In this document: positions 1-5,638 of the stretch, piece after piece
Layout: each line of letters opens with the position of its first letter
Position numbering within the stretch: the stretch's first letter is position 1
DNA from: Actinomycetes bacterium
GTDB lineage: Bacteria > Actinomycetota > Actinomycetes > Mycobacteriales > Mycobacteriaceae
Direction of reading: 5' to 3'
DNA length: 5,713 nt
Assembly: GCA_023416315.1 (NCBI GenBank)
Contig: JAEZIA010000349.1
Span: 1 to 5,713 of the forward strand
The notes under the pieces: generated by a model
Database searches by the model: none
What the model saw: the letters and a program-made list of their open reading frames with translations, nothing else
What the model was told of the DNA's origin: nothing
Made by a program: the position numbers and the translations under genes

Positions 1-125
1 CCGACGCCTCGCACTCGGCGATCTACATCGGTGACGGGATGATGGTCCACGCCTCGACGTTCGGCCAGCCGGTGCGGATCGCCCCGGTCAACAACGCCCC
101 GATCTACAACGTCCGTCGCTACTGA
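1..125 (+). CDS. ripC: NlpC/P60 peptidoglycan endopeptidase, C-terminal fragment (RipC-like)
   Basis: Only the last 40 codons (3-122) and the TGA stop at 123-125 are inside the window; the gene begins upstream. NlpC/P60 enzymes are secreted cysteine peptidases that cut the D-Glu to diaminopimelate bond in peptidoglycan stem peptides. The visible part is the end of the catalytic domain. A histidine (codon 12-14) precedes the strand AIYIG, and a second histidine (codon 48-50, in MVHAS) lies 12 residues later. That is the spacing I recall for the catalytic pair His432/His444 of RipA. The active-site cysteine would lie upstream, outside the window. The protein ends right after the domain in IYNVRRY, as these enzymes usually do. 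The choice of RipC (Rv2190c) over other Rip paralogues rests on the neighbours, Rv2189c-like and pimB', rather than on the short fragment itself. Confidence 0.85.
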   Translation, partial: DASHSAIYIGDGMMVHASTFGQPVRIAPVNNAPIYNVRRY

Positions 126-165
126 CACACCGCGACGGCGCGCCGTCCTCGTCGTCCTCGCCGTC

Positions 166-990
166 GTGCTGGTCACCGAATTGCTCGGCGCCTCGGTCCT
201 GATCGGCGCCCCACCCGCCGCTGAGCCCTCGCTGCCGTTGCCGCCCTCGCCGCGTTCCGCGGTGCCCGCACCGGCCCCGCTGGTGGTCGGCAACGGCCGC
301 ACCGTGCGCCTGATCAGCCTGGGCGGGGAGCGCACCGACGGCCTGCTCACCCGGATCGCCGGCCACATCGGCGGTGCCGTCACCGCCGTCGAGAAACTTT
401 GGGGCACCGACTGGGACTCCGAGATCGTCGTCATCGCCACCGGCTCGCAGCCACAGTTCCTCGCCCAGGCCGGCCTCGACCCCAACGGCCACTGGCAGGA
501 CATCGCGGCGGTGTCGGTCGCCGACCACGTCGACGTCGAGCACCGGCGGGTCAGCGGCCAGCGGATCGTGTTCGCCCCCGGCGCCGTGGCGATGAGCGAT
601 CAGTCGTTGCGAATCGTGTTGACTCATGAGCTGTTTCATCTCGCCGCCCGCGCCGACACGGCACCGGATGCCCCGCGGTGGCTGCTGGAGGGAGTGGCCG
701 ACTTCGTCGCCAGGCCGCCCGAACCTTTGCCGCCGGGCGCCGCGGACGACACCGCACTGCCGACCGACGCCGACCTCGACACCGCCGGACCGCAACGCTC
801 CCAGGGCTACGACCGGGCCTGGTGGTTCGCCCGGTTCGTCGCCGAACGCTATGGCGTCGACGCGTTGCGCCGGCTCTACGTCGAGGCTGCCGGGGCTCAT
901 CACGGCGACTTCGCGACGGCCGTGCGCCGCGCGCTGAACATCGACATCGCCGAGCTACGTGCCCGCTGGGCGCAGTGGCTGACCGGCTAG
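166..990 (+). CDS. Exported zinc-metallopeptidase-like protein (Rv2189c-like, peptidase MA type)
   Basis: 274 residues from the GTG at 166. The N-terminus is hydrophobic (LVTELLGASVLIG), followed by a Pro/Ala-rich linker (about residues 16-38), as in exported or membrane-anchored proteins. The core has an HELFH zinc motif at 154-158 and a glutamate at 175 in WLLEGVADF. HExxH plus a Glu 17 residues later fits a gluzincin such as the peptidase MA-like family: two His and the second Glu bind zinc, and Glu155 is the general base. A helical tail (217-273, with WWFARFVAERYG and RARWAQWL) fits that family. Natural substrate unknown. The gene sits between a RipC-like hydrolase and pimB', with 11 bases to the latter, so a role in the envelope is inferred. 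The start is doubtful: the signal sequence seems to begin upstream at codons 124-165 (see findings). The tuberculosis homologue is annotated only as conserved hypothetical, as far as I recall. Confidence 0.85.
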   Translation: MLVTELLGASVLIGAPPAAEPSLPLPPSPRSAVPAPAPLVVGNGRTVRLISLGGERTDGLLTRIAGHIGGAVTAVEKLWGTDWDSEIVVIATGSQPQFLAQAGLDPNGHWQDIAAVSVADHVDVEHRRVSGQRIVFAPGAVAMSDQSLRIVLTHELFHLAARADTAPDAPRWLLEGVADFVARPPEPLPPGAADDTALPTDADLDTAGPQRSQGYDRAWWFARFVAERYGVDALRRLYVEAAGAHHGDFATAVRRALNIDIAELRARWAQWLTG

Positions 991-993
991 CGT
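988..993 (+). promoter_or_regulatory. Candidate -10 hexamer for a leaderless pimB' transcript
   Basis: TAGCGT matches the mycobacterial -10 pattern TANNNT. It overlaps the TAG stop of the upstream gene and lies 8 bases before the pimB' ATG, so transcription could begin at or next to the start codon. There is no convincing Shine-Dalgarno sequence between the two genes (cgtaaacggcg), which fits a leaderless start but does not prove it. No -35 element was recognised. Six-base motifs of this kind also arise by chance. Confidence 0.35.
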
Positions 994-1001
994 AAACGGC
1001 G

Positions 1002-2138
1002 ATGACGCGGGTCCTGCTGGTCACCAATGACTTTCCGCCCCGCCGGGGCGGCATTCAGTCCTACCTCGAGCAGTTCGTCTCCCGGCTCGCCGAAACCGGC
1101 GACCACGAGCTCATCGTCTACGCCCCGCAGTGGAAGGGCGCCGAAGACTACGACCGGGCGGCCGATTACCGCATCGTGCGACACCCCGGCACGCTGATGC
1201 TGCCCGAGCCCGGGGTGGATCGCCGGATGCGCGCGCTGATCCGCGAGCACGGCATCGAGACCGTGTGGTTCGGCGCGGCCGCGCCGCTGGCGCTGCTGGC
1301 CGGGCGGGCCCGTGGTGCCGGCGCCCGCCGCGTGCTGGCCAGCACCCACGGTCACGAGGTGGGCTGGTCGATGCTGCCGATCGCCCGCTCGGCGCTGCGC
1401 CGGATCGGCGACACCACCGACGTGGTGACGTTCGTCAGCCACTACACCCGCGGGCGGTTCGCCGCCGCCTTCGGGCCCAACGCCGCGCTCGAGCACCTGG
1501 CGCCCGGCGTCGATACCGACCGATTCCGTCCTGACCCCGCCGCCCGCGACGACCTGCGCGCCCGCTACGGCCTGGACGCACGGCCCACCGTCGTCTGTGT
1601 CTCGCGGCTGGTGCCCCGCAAGGGCCAGGACATGCTGATCAAGGCGCTGCCGGGCATCCGGCGTCGGGTCCGCGACGCCACCCTGGTGATCGTCGGCGGT
1701 GGGCCCTACGCCGACGACCTGCACAAGCTGGCCGGCCAGGTCGGCGTGACCGACAACGTCGTGTTCACCGGCGCAGTGCCCGGCGCCGAACTGCCCGCCC
1801 ACTACGCGATGGCCGACGTCTTCGCGATGCCGTGCCGGACTCGGGGTTCCGGCCTCGATGTGGAGGGACTGGGCATCGTGTTCCTGGAGGCGTCGGCTGC
1901 GGGCGTTCCGGTGGTCGCCGGCGATTCCGGCGGCGCGCCGGAGGCGGTGAAGGACGGCGAGACCGGCCGGGTGGTCGACGGCCGCTCGGCCGAGGAGATC
2001 ACCGATGCCGTCGCCGGCATCCTGGCGGATCCCGCACTGGCGGCGCAGATGGGCCAGACCGGCCGCCGATGGATCGAGACGGACTGGAACTGGGCCGCCC
2101 ACACCGCGCGGCTCTCTGAGCTGCTGCGCGCGACTTAA
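1002..2138 (+). CDS. pimB: GDP-mannose-dependent PIM1 alpha-1,6-mannosyltransferase PimB'
   Basis: 378-residue GT-B glycosyltransferase of family GT4, close to the roughly 385 residues of Rv2188c. PimB' adds the second mannose, from GDP-mannose, to phosphatidylinositol monomannoside to give PIM2, the precursor of higher PIMs, lipomannan and lipoarabinomannan, at the cytosolic face of the plasma membrane. The N-terminal domain has a glycine-rich acceptor loop, PPRRGGIQSY (12-21), and HGHE at 116-119. The C-terminal donor domain opens with VSRLVPRKGQD (200-210), whose Arg and Lys contact the nucleotide-sugar phosphates in this family. It has VGGGP (231-235) and the EX7E motif at Glu288/Glu296 (EGLGIVFLE). 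Everything expected is present and intact. The ATG at 1002 begins directly at the first beta strand (MTRVLLVTNDFPP), as in homologues. It is separated from the upstream gene by 11 bases and from the acyltransferase by 34. Confidence 0.94.
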   Translation: MTRVLLVTNDFPPRRGGIQSYLEQFVSRLAETGDHELIVYAPQWKGAEDYDRAADYRIVRHPGTLMLPEPGVDRRMRALIREHGIETVWFGAAAPLALLAGRARGAGARRVLASTHGHEVGWSMLPIARSALRRIGDTTDVVTFVSHYTRGRFAAAFGPNAALEHLAPGVDTDRFRPDPAARDDLRARYGLDARPTVVCVSRLVPRKGQDMLIKALPGIRRRVRDATLVIVGGGPYADDLHKLAGQVGVTDNVVFTGAVPGAELPAHYAMADVFAMPCRTRGSGLDVEGLGIVFLEASAAGVPVVAGDSGGAPEAVKDGETGRVVDGRSAEEITDAVAGILADPALAAQMGQTGRRWIETDWNWAAHTARLSELLRAT

Positions 2139-2160
2139 GTAGCTTCACGGGTTGTTGAGA

Positions 2161-2166
2161 TAGCCT
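2161..2166 (+). promoter_or_regulatory. Candidate -10 hexamer for a leaderless acyltransferase transcript
   Basis: TAGCCT matches TANNNT and ends 6 bases before the GTG at 2173, so the first transcribed base could be the G of that start codon. The 34-base gap after pimB' has no purine-rich ribosome binding site close to the GTG. The same TAG is the in-frame stop that closes the reading frame upstream, so 2173 is the first possible start. No -35 element was recognised. Confidence 0.4.
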
Positions 2167-2172
2167 CGCCGG

Positions 2173-3369
2173 GTGCTGGCCGGCCCCGACCTCGACCTGC
2201 GCACCGGCGTACCCCGCCCGGTGCGTGGGCGGCTGGCGTCGCTGACCGGGCTGCGCGCGCTGGCGGCCCTGCTGGTGGTCGGCACCCACGCGGCGTTCGC
2301 GACCGGCAAGCTCAGCCACGGCTACCTGGGGCTGATGGGTGCGCGCCTCGAGATCGGGGTGTCGATCTTCTTCGCGCTGTCGGGCTTCCTGCTGTTCCGG
2401 CCCTGGGTCGCCGCGGCCGCCCGCGGTGCGGCGGCGCCGTCGACACCGGCGTACGCCCGGCGTCGGCTGCGCCGGGTGATGCCCGCCTACGTGGTGACCG
2501 TGCTGCTGGCCTATGGCGTCTACGCGTTCTATTCGACCGGCCCCAACCCCGGGCAGAGCTGGGCGGGCCTGATCCGCCACCTCACCCTGACCCAGATCTA
2601 CACCGACAATTACCTGCTGACCTACCTGCACCGGGGGCTGTCACAGACCTGGAGCCTGGCCGTCGAGGCGGCGTTTTACGCGGTGCTGCCGGTGCTGGCC
2701 CATCTGCTGTTGGTGGTGGTGTGCGGCGACCGGTGGCGGCCGGCCCGGCTGCTGGCCGCCCTGGCCGGTCTGGCCGCGATCAGCCCGCTGTGGCTGATCG
2801 TGCTCAACACCACCGACTGGCTGCCGAACTCGGCGGGCATGTGGCTACCCGCGCAGCTGGCCGCATTCGCAGGCGGGATGGCGGTGGCCGTCCTGCAGAC
2901 GACGGGGGTGCGGTGGCGGGCCGGGTTCGTCGTCCCTGCCGCGGTGGGGCTGTTCCTGCTGGTGTCCACGCCGTTGGCCGGTGCGGTCACCCTTGCGCCG
3001 ATACCGGTGTGGCAGCAGCTGACCAAGGCGGTGCTCTACGCCGTGATCGCGATGCTGGTGGTGGCGGCGCCGACGTTGGCGGCCGGCGGCGTGTTCGACC
3101 GGCTGTTGAGCAGTGGGCCGATGGTGTGGCTCGGCGAGATCTCCTACGAGATCTTCCTGCTGCACGTGCTGGTGATGGCGCTCGTGCTGGGCGCGGTGCT
3201 GGGCTGGCCGCTGTTCACCGGCTCAGTGCTCGGCCTGTACCTGCTGACACTGGCCGTCACCGTCCCGCCGGCCTGGCTGCTGCACCGGCTCACTTCGCGT
3301 AGATCGCACCGATCTCGTCGGCGAACTTCTCGGCCACCACATTGCGCTTCACTTTCAGCGTCGGGGTGA
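2173..3369 (+). CDS. Integral membrane acyltransferase, acyltransferase 3 family
   Basis: 398 residues from the GTG at 2173; a second in-frame GTG at 2221 (residue 17) would also keep the whole domain. Family signatures are clear: Arg28-x10-His39 in TM1 (GLRALAALLVVGTHAAF), an Arg-rich loop before the next helix (YARRRLRRVMPAYVV, 94-108), the WSLAVEAAFY motif with Glu165 (160-169) and LGEISYEIFLLH (320-331). About ten membrane helices are visible. There is no C-terminal SGNH esterase domain, so this is the transmembrane-only form. Such enzymes move acyl groups (acetyl, succinyl or longer) onto glycans, lipids or antibiotics across the membrane; the substrate cannot be read from sequence. Its position after pimB' suggests a PIM, lipoglycan or cell-wall glycan acceptor (inference). 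The last 26 or so residues are Arg/Ser-rich, unlike the rest, and are encoded antisense to the end of fadD15, overlapping it by 80 bases; they look like run-on past the last helix. Confidence 0.9.
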   Translation: MLAGPDLDLRTGVPRPVRGRLASLTGLRALAALLVVGTHAAFATGKLSHGYLGLMGARLEIGVSIFFALSGFLLFRPWVAAAARGAAAPSTPAYARRRLRRVMPAYVVTVLLAYGVYAFYSTGPNPGQSWAGLIRHLTLTQIYTDNYLLTYLHRGLSQTWSLAVEAAFYAVLPVLAHLLLVVVCGDRWRPARLLAALAGLAAISPLWLIVLNTTDWLPNSAGMWLPAQLAAFAGGMAVAVLQTTGVRWRAGFVVPAAVGLFLLVSTPLAGAVTLAPIPVWQQLTKAVLYAVIAMLVVAAPTLAAGGVFDRLLSSGPMVWLGEISYEIFLLHVLVMALVLGAVLGWPLFTGSVLGLYLLTLAVTVPPAWLLHRLTSRRSHRSRRRTSRPPHCASLSASG

Positions 3370-5089
3370 GCTCACCGGACTGCACGGTGAAGTCGCACGA
3401 CAGAATCCGGAACTTGCGGATCGATTCGGCATGGGACACACGCTTATTGGCGTCCTTGACGGCCAGCTCGATGTCGGCGACCAGATCCGGATCTTCCCTC
3501 AGGTCGCCCACCGAGGCGCCGGCGGACTTGCCGTGCTGGGTCTTCCACACCTCGAACGCCTCGGGGTCGATCGCGATCAGCGCACCGATGAACGGCTGGT
3601 TGTCGCCGACCGCCATCGCCTGGCTGATCAGGGGATGGGCCCGAAGGGCGTCCTCGAGCACCGCGGGGGCGACGTTCTTGCCGCCCGCGGTCACGATGAT
3701 CTCCTTCTTGCGGCCGGTGATCGACAGGAAGCCGTCGGCGTCCACGCTGCCCAGATCGCCGGTGTGGAACCAGCCGTCGATGATCGCCTCGCTGGTCGCC
3801 TTCTCGTTGCGCCAGTAGCCGCCGAACACGACCCCGCCCTTGACCAGAAGCTCGCCGTCGGGCGCGACCGCCATGCTGTTGCCCGGCACCAGCTTTCCGA
3901 CGGTGCCGACCTTGAGCTCACCGACCCGGTTCACGGTGATCGCCGCACTGGTCTCGGTCAGTCCGTAGCCCTCGTAGATCGACAGCCCGGCACCGCGGTA
4001 GAAGTGACCCAGCCGTTTGCCCAGCGGTGCGCCGCCGGAGATCGCCGCATGACAGTCGCCGCCGAGAGCGGCCCGCAGCTTGCCGTACACCAGGCGGTCG
4101 AAGACCGCGTGCGCGAGCTTCAACAGCGGGTTGGGCGAACCGTTCTCCAGCGCCTCGCTGTAGGCGATCGCCGTCTTCACCGCCAGCTCGAAGATCCGGC
4201 CCTTGCCGCTGTCGGTGGCATTCAACTCCGCTGTGTTGTAGACCTTTTCGAACACCCGGGGTACCGAGACCACGACGGTCGGCTTGAACTTCTGCAGCAT
4301 CGGCACCAGGCTCTTGATGTCGCTGGTGTAGCCGAGCGTCACCTTGTTGGCGAACGAGGTCATCGACAGTGCCCGGGACAGCACGTGTGCCAGCGGCAGG
4401 AACACCAGCAACCGCTCGCTCTGCCGCAGCAGGGTCGGGAAACACGCTGTGGTTCCGCGGGTTTCGGACAGCAGGTTCGCGTGAGTGAGCTGCACACCCT
4501 TGGGCCGCCCGGTGGTGCCCGAGGTGTAGATCAGGGTGGCCGGGTCCGCCGAGCGTAGTGCCGCCAGCCTGGCGTCCAGCTCCGCCGGATCGACGCCGGC
4601 GGCGGCGCTCGCCAGCTCGTCGAGGGCGGTGGGACCGGAGGTCTCGATGCGCAGCGCCTTGCGCAGGGCGGGCAGCTCGTCGTGGAGTTCCTTGACCATC
4701 TGGGCGTGCGCGTCGGTCTCGGTGAACGCCAGCACCGCGCCGGAATCCTCCAGCACCCAGCGGACCTGGTCGGCCGACGAGGTCTCGTAGATCGGCACGG
4801 TGACCCCGCCGACGGACAGGATCGCGTAGTCGAGGATCACCCACTCGTAGCGGGTCGCGGACAGGATGGCCACCCGGTCACCGGGCTGCACACCTTCGGC
4901 GATCAAACCCAGGGCCGCCGAGCGGATCTGGGCGGCGACCTCCTCGCACGTCACATCGGTCCACTCGCCGTCGACCTGTCGCTGGATGATCACGTAGTTC
5001 GGATCGGTGCGCTCATGGTCGTACACCGAGCTGACGATATTGTCGTGTTCACCGATGGTGAACGAAGCCGGAACGCTGTACTCACGCAT
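3290..5089 (-). CDS. fadD15: Long-chain fatty acyl-CoA synthetase FadD15
   Basis: 599 residues, against about 600 in tuberculosis FadD15 (Rv2187), with near-identical motifs. It belongs to the ANL adenylate-forming superfamily: it activates a fatty acid with ATP to an acyl-adenylate, then forms acyl-CoA in the cytosol, often membrane-associated. The AMP-binding domain has the P-loop YTSGTTGRPKG (188-198), PLAHVLSRA (232-240), SVPRVFEKVYNTAE (275-288) and YEGYGLTET (372-380). The hinge follows TGDLG (443-447) and ITGRKKEIIVTAGGKNV (457-473). The C-terminal domain has LTPTLKVKR (574-582), where the catalytic lysine is expected, probably Lys579. The frame stays open upstream to 5455, but that part is antisense to the next gene. 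The ATG at 5089, giving MREYSVPASF, matches the family N-terminus (MREISVPAPF in tuberculosis, from memory). Its 3' end overlaps the convergent acyltransferase; its 5' end is 66 bases from a divergent SRPBCC gene. Confidence 0.95.
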   Translation of the reverse strand: MREYSVPASFTIGEHDNIVSSVYDHERTDPNYVIIQRQVDGEWTDVTCEEVAAQIRSAALGLIAEGVQPGDRVAILSATRYEWVILDYAILSVGGVTVPIYETSSADQVRWVLEDSGAVLAFTETDAHAQMVKELHDELPALRKALRIETSGPTALDELASAAAGVDPAELDARLAALRSADPATLIYTSGTTGRPKGVQLTHANLLSETRGTTACFPTLLRQSERLLVFLPLAHVLSRALSMTSFANKVTLGYTSDIKSLVPMLQKFKPTVVVSVPRVFEKVYNTAELNATDSGKGRIFELAVKTAIAYSEALENGSPNPLLKLAHAVFDRLVYGKLRAALGGDCHAAISGGAPLGKRLGHFYRGAGLSIYEGYGLTETSAAITVNRVGELKVGTVGKLVPGNSMAVAPDGELLVKGGVVFGGYWRNEKATSEAIIDGWFHTGDLGSVDADGFLSITGRKKEIIVTAGGKNVAPAVLEDALRAHPLISQAMAVGDNQPFIGALIAIDPEAFEVWKTQHGKSAGASVGDLREDPDLVADIELAVKDANKRVSHAESIRKFRILSCDFTVQSGELTPTLKVKRNVVAEKFADEIGAIYAK

Positions 5090-5096
5090 GTCAACC

Positions 5097-5102
5097 AGCC
5101 TA
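5097..5102 (-). promoter_or_regulatory. Candidate -10 hexamer for a leaderless fadD15 transcript
   Basis: Read on the minus strand, TAGGCT (a TANNNT match) is followed by GGTTGAC and then the fadD15 ATG, a 7-base spacing that would place the first transcribed base at the start codon. There is no purine-rich ribosome binding site in those 7 bases. No clear -35 element lies at the usual distance upstream; the 8-base palindrome at 5105-5112 lies directly behind the hexamer instead. Confidence 0.42.
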
Positions 5103-5104
5103 GT

Positions 5105-5112
5105 CACCGGTG
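5105..5112. promoter_or_regulatory. Palindrome CACCGGTG behind the fadD15 -10 candidate
   Basis: A perfect 8-base palindrome two bases upstream (minus-strand sense) of the candidate -10 hexamer of fadD15, within the region where RNA polymerase would bind. It could be a repressor or activator half-site, but short GC-rich palindromes are common in such genomes. Confidence 0.22.
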
Positions 5113-5124
5113 GGCAGCCGTCCT

Positions 5125-5134
5125 GTCCGCGGAC
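5125..5134. promoter_or_regulatory. Ten-base palindrome GTCCGCGGAC in the divergent intergenic region
   Basis: A perfect 10-base palindrome lying 35 bases from the fadD15 start and 21 bases from the divergent SRPBCC gene start. Its position between two divergent genes suits an operator that could control both, for example for a dimeric TetR- or GntR-type regulator. No regulator gene is in the window, and no known consensus was recognised. Confidence 0.3.
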
Positions 5135-5155
5135 CCGATATGTGAAGCTGATGAC

Positions 5156-5545
5156 ATGAACAGCATCCAGGTCGCCGACGAGACGTTCGTCGCGGCGGAT
5201 CCGGCCGCGGTCGGCCGTGCGGTCAACGACCGGGCGAGCTGGCGACGGTGGTGGCCGGATCTGCGGCTCGAGGTCGTCGAGGATCGCGCCGACAAAGGCG
5301 TGCGCTGGACGGTCACCGGCCCGCTGACCGGCACCATGGAGATCTGGCTGGAGCCGGTGCTCGACGGGGTGCTGCTGCACTACTTCCTGCACGCCGAGCC
5401 GTCCGGCGTGGCGGCCTGGCAGCTGGCCAAGATGAACCTCGCCAAGCTGACCCACCAGCGTCGGGTGGCCGGAAAACGGATGGCGTTCGAGGTGAAATCC
5501 ACCCTGGAGGCGTCTCGCCCGGTGGGCGTGGCACCCGGCGCCTGA
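5156..5545 (+). CDS. Small SRPBCC-fold protein (Rv2186c-like)
   Basis: 129 residues, the length I recall for Rv2186c. The pattern is that of a START/Bet v1-like SRPBCC helix-grip fold: a first strand (IQVADETFVAA), a short helix (DPAAVGRAVNDRASWRRWWPDL, residues 14-35) rich in Trp, a run of strands (LRLEVVEDRADKGVRWTVTGPL; GTMEIWLEPVLDGVLLHYFLHAEP), then a long C-terminal helix (about 85-119) with many Lys and Arg. Such proteins enclose a hydrophobic pocket and bind lipids, sterols or polyketides, or act as cyclases or hydrolases; no catalytic residue can be assigned. No signal peptide or membrane helix is seen, so it is probably cytosolic. The ATG at 5156 is preferred because the fold begins immediately after it; the ATG at 5151 is out of frame and stops at once. 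It is divergent from fadD15 and followed by another SRPBCC gene. Confidence 0.88.
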   Translation: MNSIQVADETFVAADPAAVGRAVNDRASWRRWWPDLRLEVVEDRADKGVRWTVTGPLTGTMEIWLEPVLDGVLLHYFLHAEPSGVAAWQLAKMNLAKLTHQRRVAGKRMAFEVKSTLEASRPVGVAPGA

Positions 5546-5556
5546 TAACAGGTCAG

Positions 5557-5574
5557 ACCCTCCGGCGGGAGGGT
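5557..5574 (+). terminator. Stem-loop after the Rv2186c-like gene (weak terminator or leader hairpin)
   Basis: ACCCTCC, loop GGCG, GGAGGGT: a perfect 7-base-pair, mostly G-C stem beginning 12 bases after the TGA of the SRPBCC gene. The trailing sequence ACCTTTG has only three T residues, so this is not a classic intrinsic terminator; mycobacterial terminators are often of this imperfect kind. It could equally be a processing or attenuation hairpin in the leader of the next gene. Confidence 0.42.
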
Positions 5575-5579
5575 ACCTT
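5574..5579 (+). promoter_or_regulatory. Candidate -10 hexamer upstream of the TB16.3-like gene
   Basis: TACCTT matches TANNNT and begins on the last base of the hairpin at 5557-5574. A start site about 7 bases downstream would give a leader of roughly 50 bases before the GTG at 5639. No good -35 element was found. Weak evidence based on a six-base match. Confidence 0.22.
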
Positions 5580-5638
5580 TGTGGCCGAGGGAGCGGACCT
5601 GTCGGGTCACGCGGGGCAAGCGATGGGAATTGGCAACA

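Noticed and set aside
987..2102. 371-residue minus-strand open frame opposite pimB'
   Set aside because: It is antisense to a well-supported glycosyltransferase with intact motifs, and its translation is Gly/Ala/Arg-rich with no recognisable domain, as expected for a GC-rich shadow frame.
3431..4558. 375-residue plus-strand open frame opposite fadD15
   Set aside because: It is the complement of conserved FadD15 sequence and shows no domain of its own; long open antisense frames are expected at this GC content.
5139..5144. TATGTG as a -10 element for the Rv2186c-like gene
   Set aside because: It lacks the final T of TANNNT and no -35 element accompanies it, so it was not listed as a promoter.
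5090..5455. N-terminal extension of FadD15 by about 122 residues, because the minus-strand frame stays open to 5455
   Set aside because: The extension is antisense to a recognisable SRPBCC gene and reads like low-complexity high-GC shadow; the family N-terminus begins at 5089.
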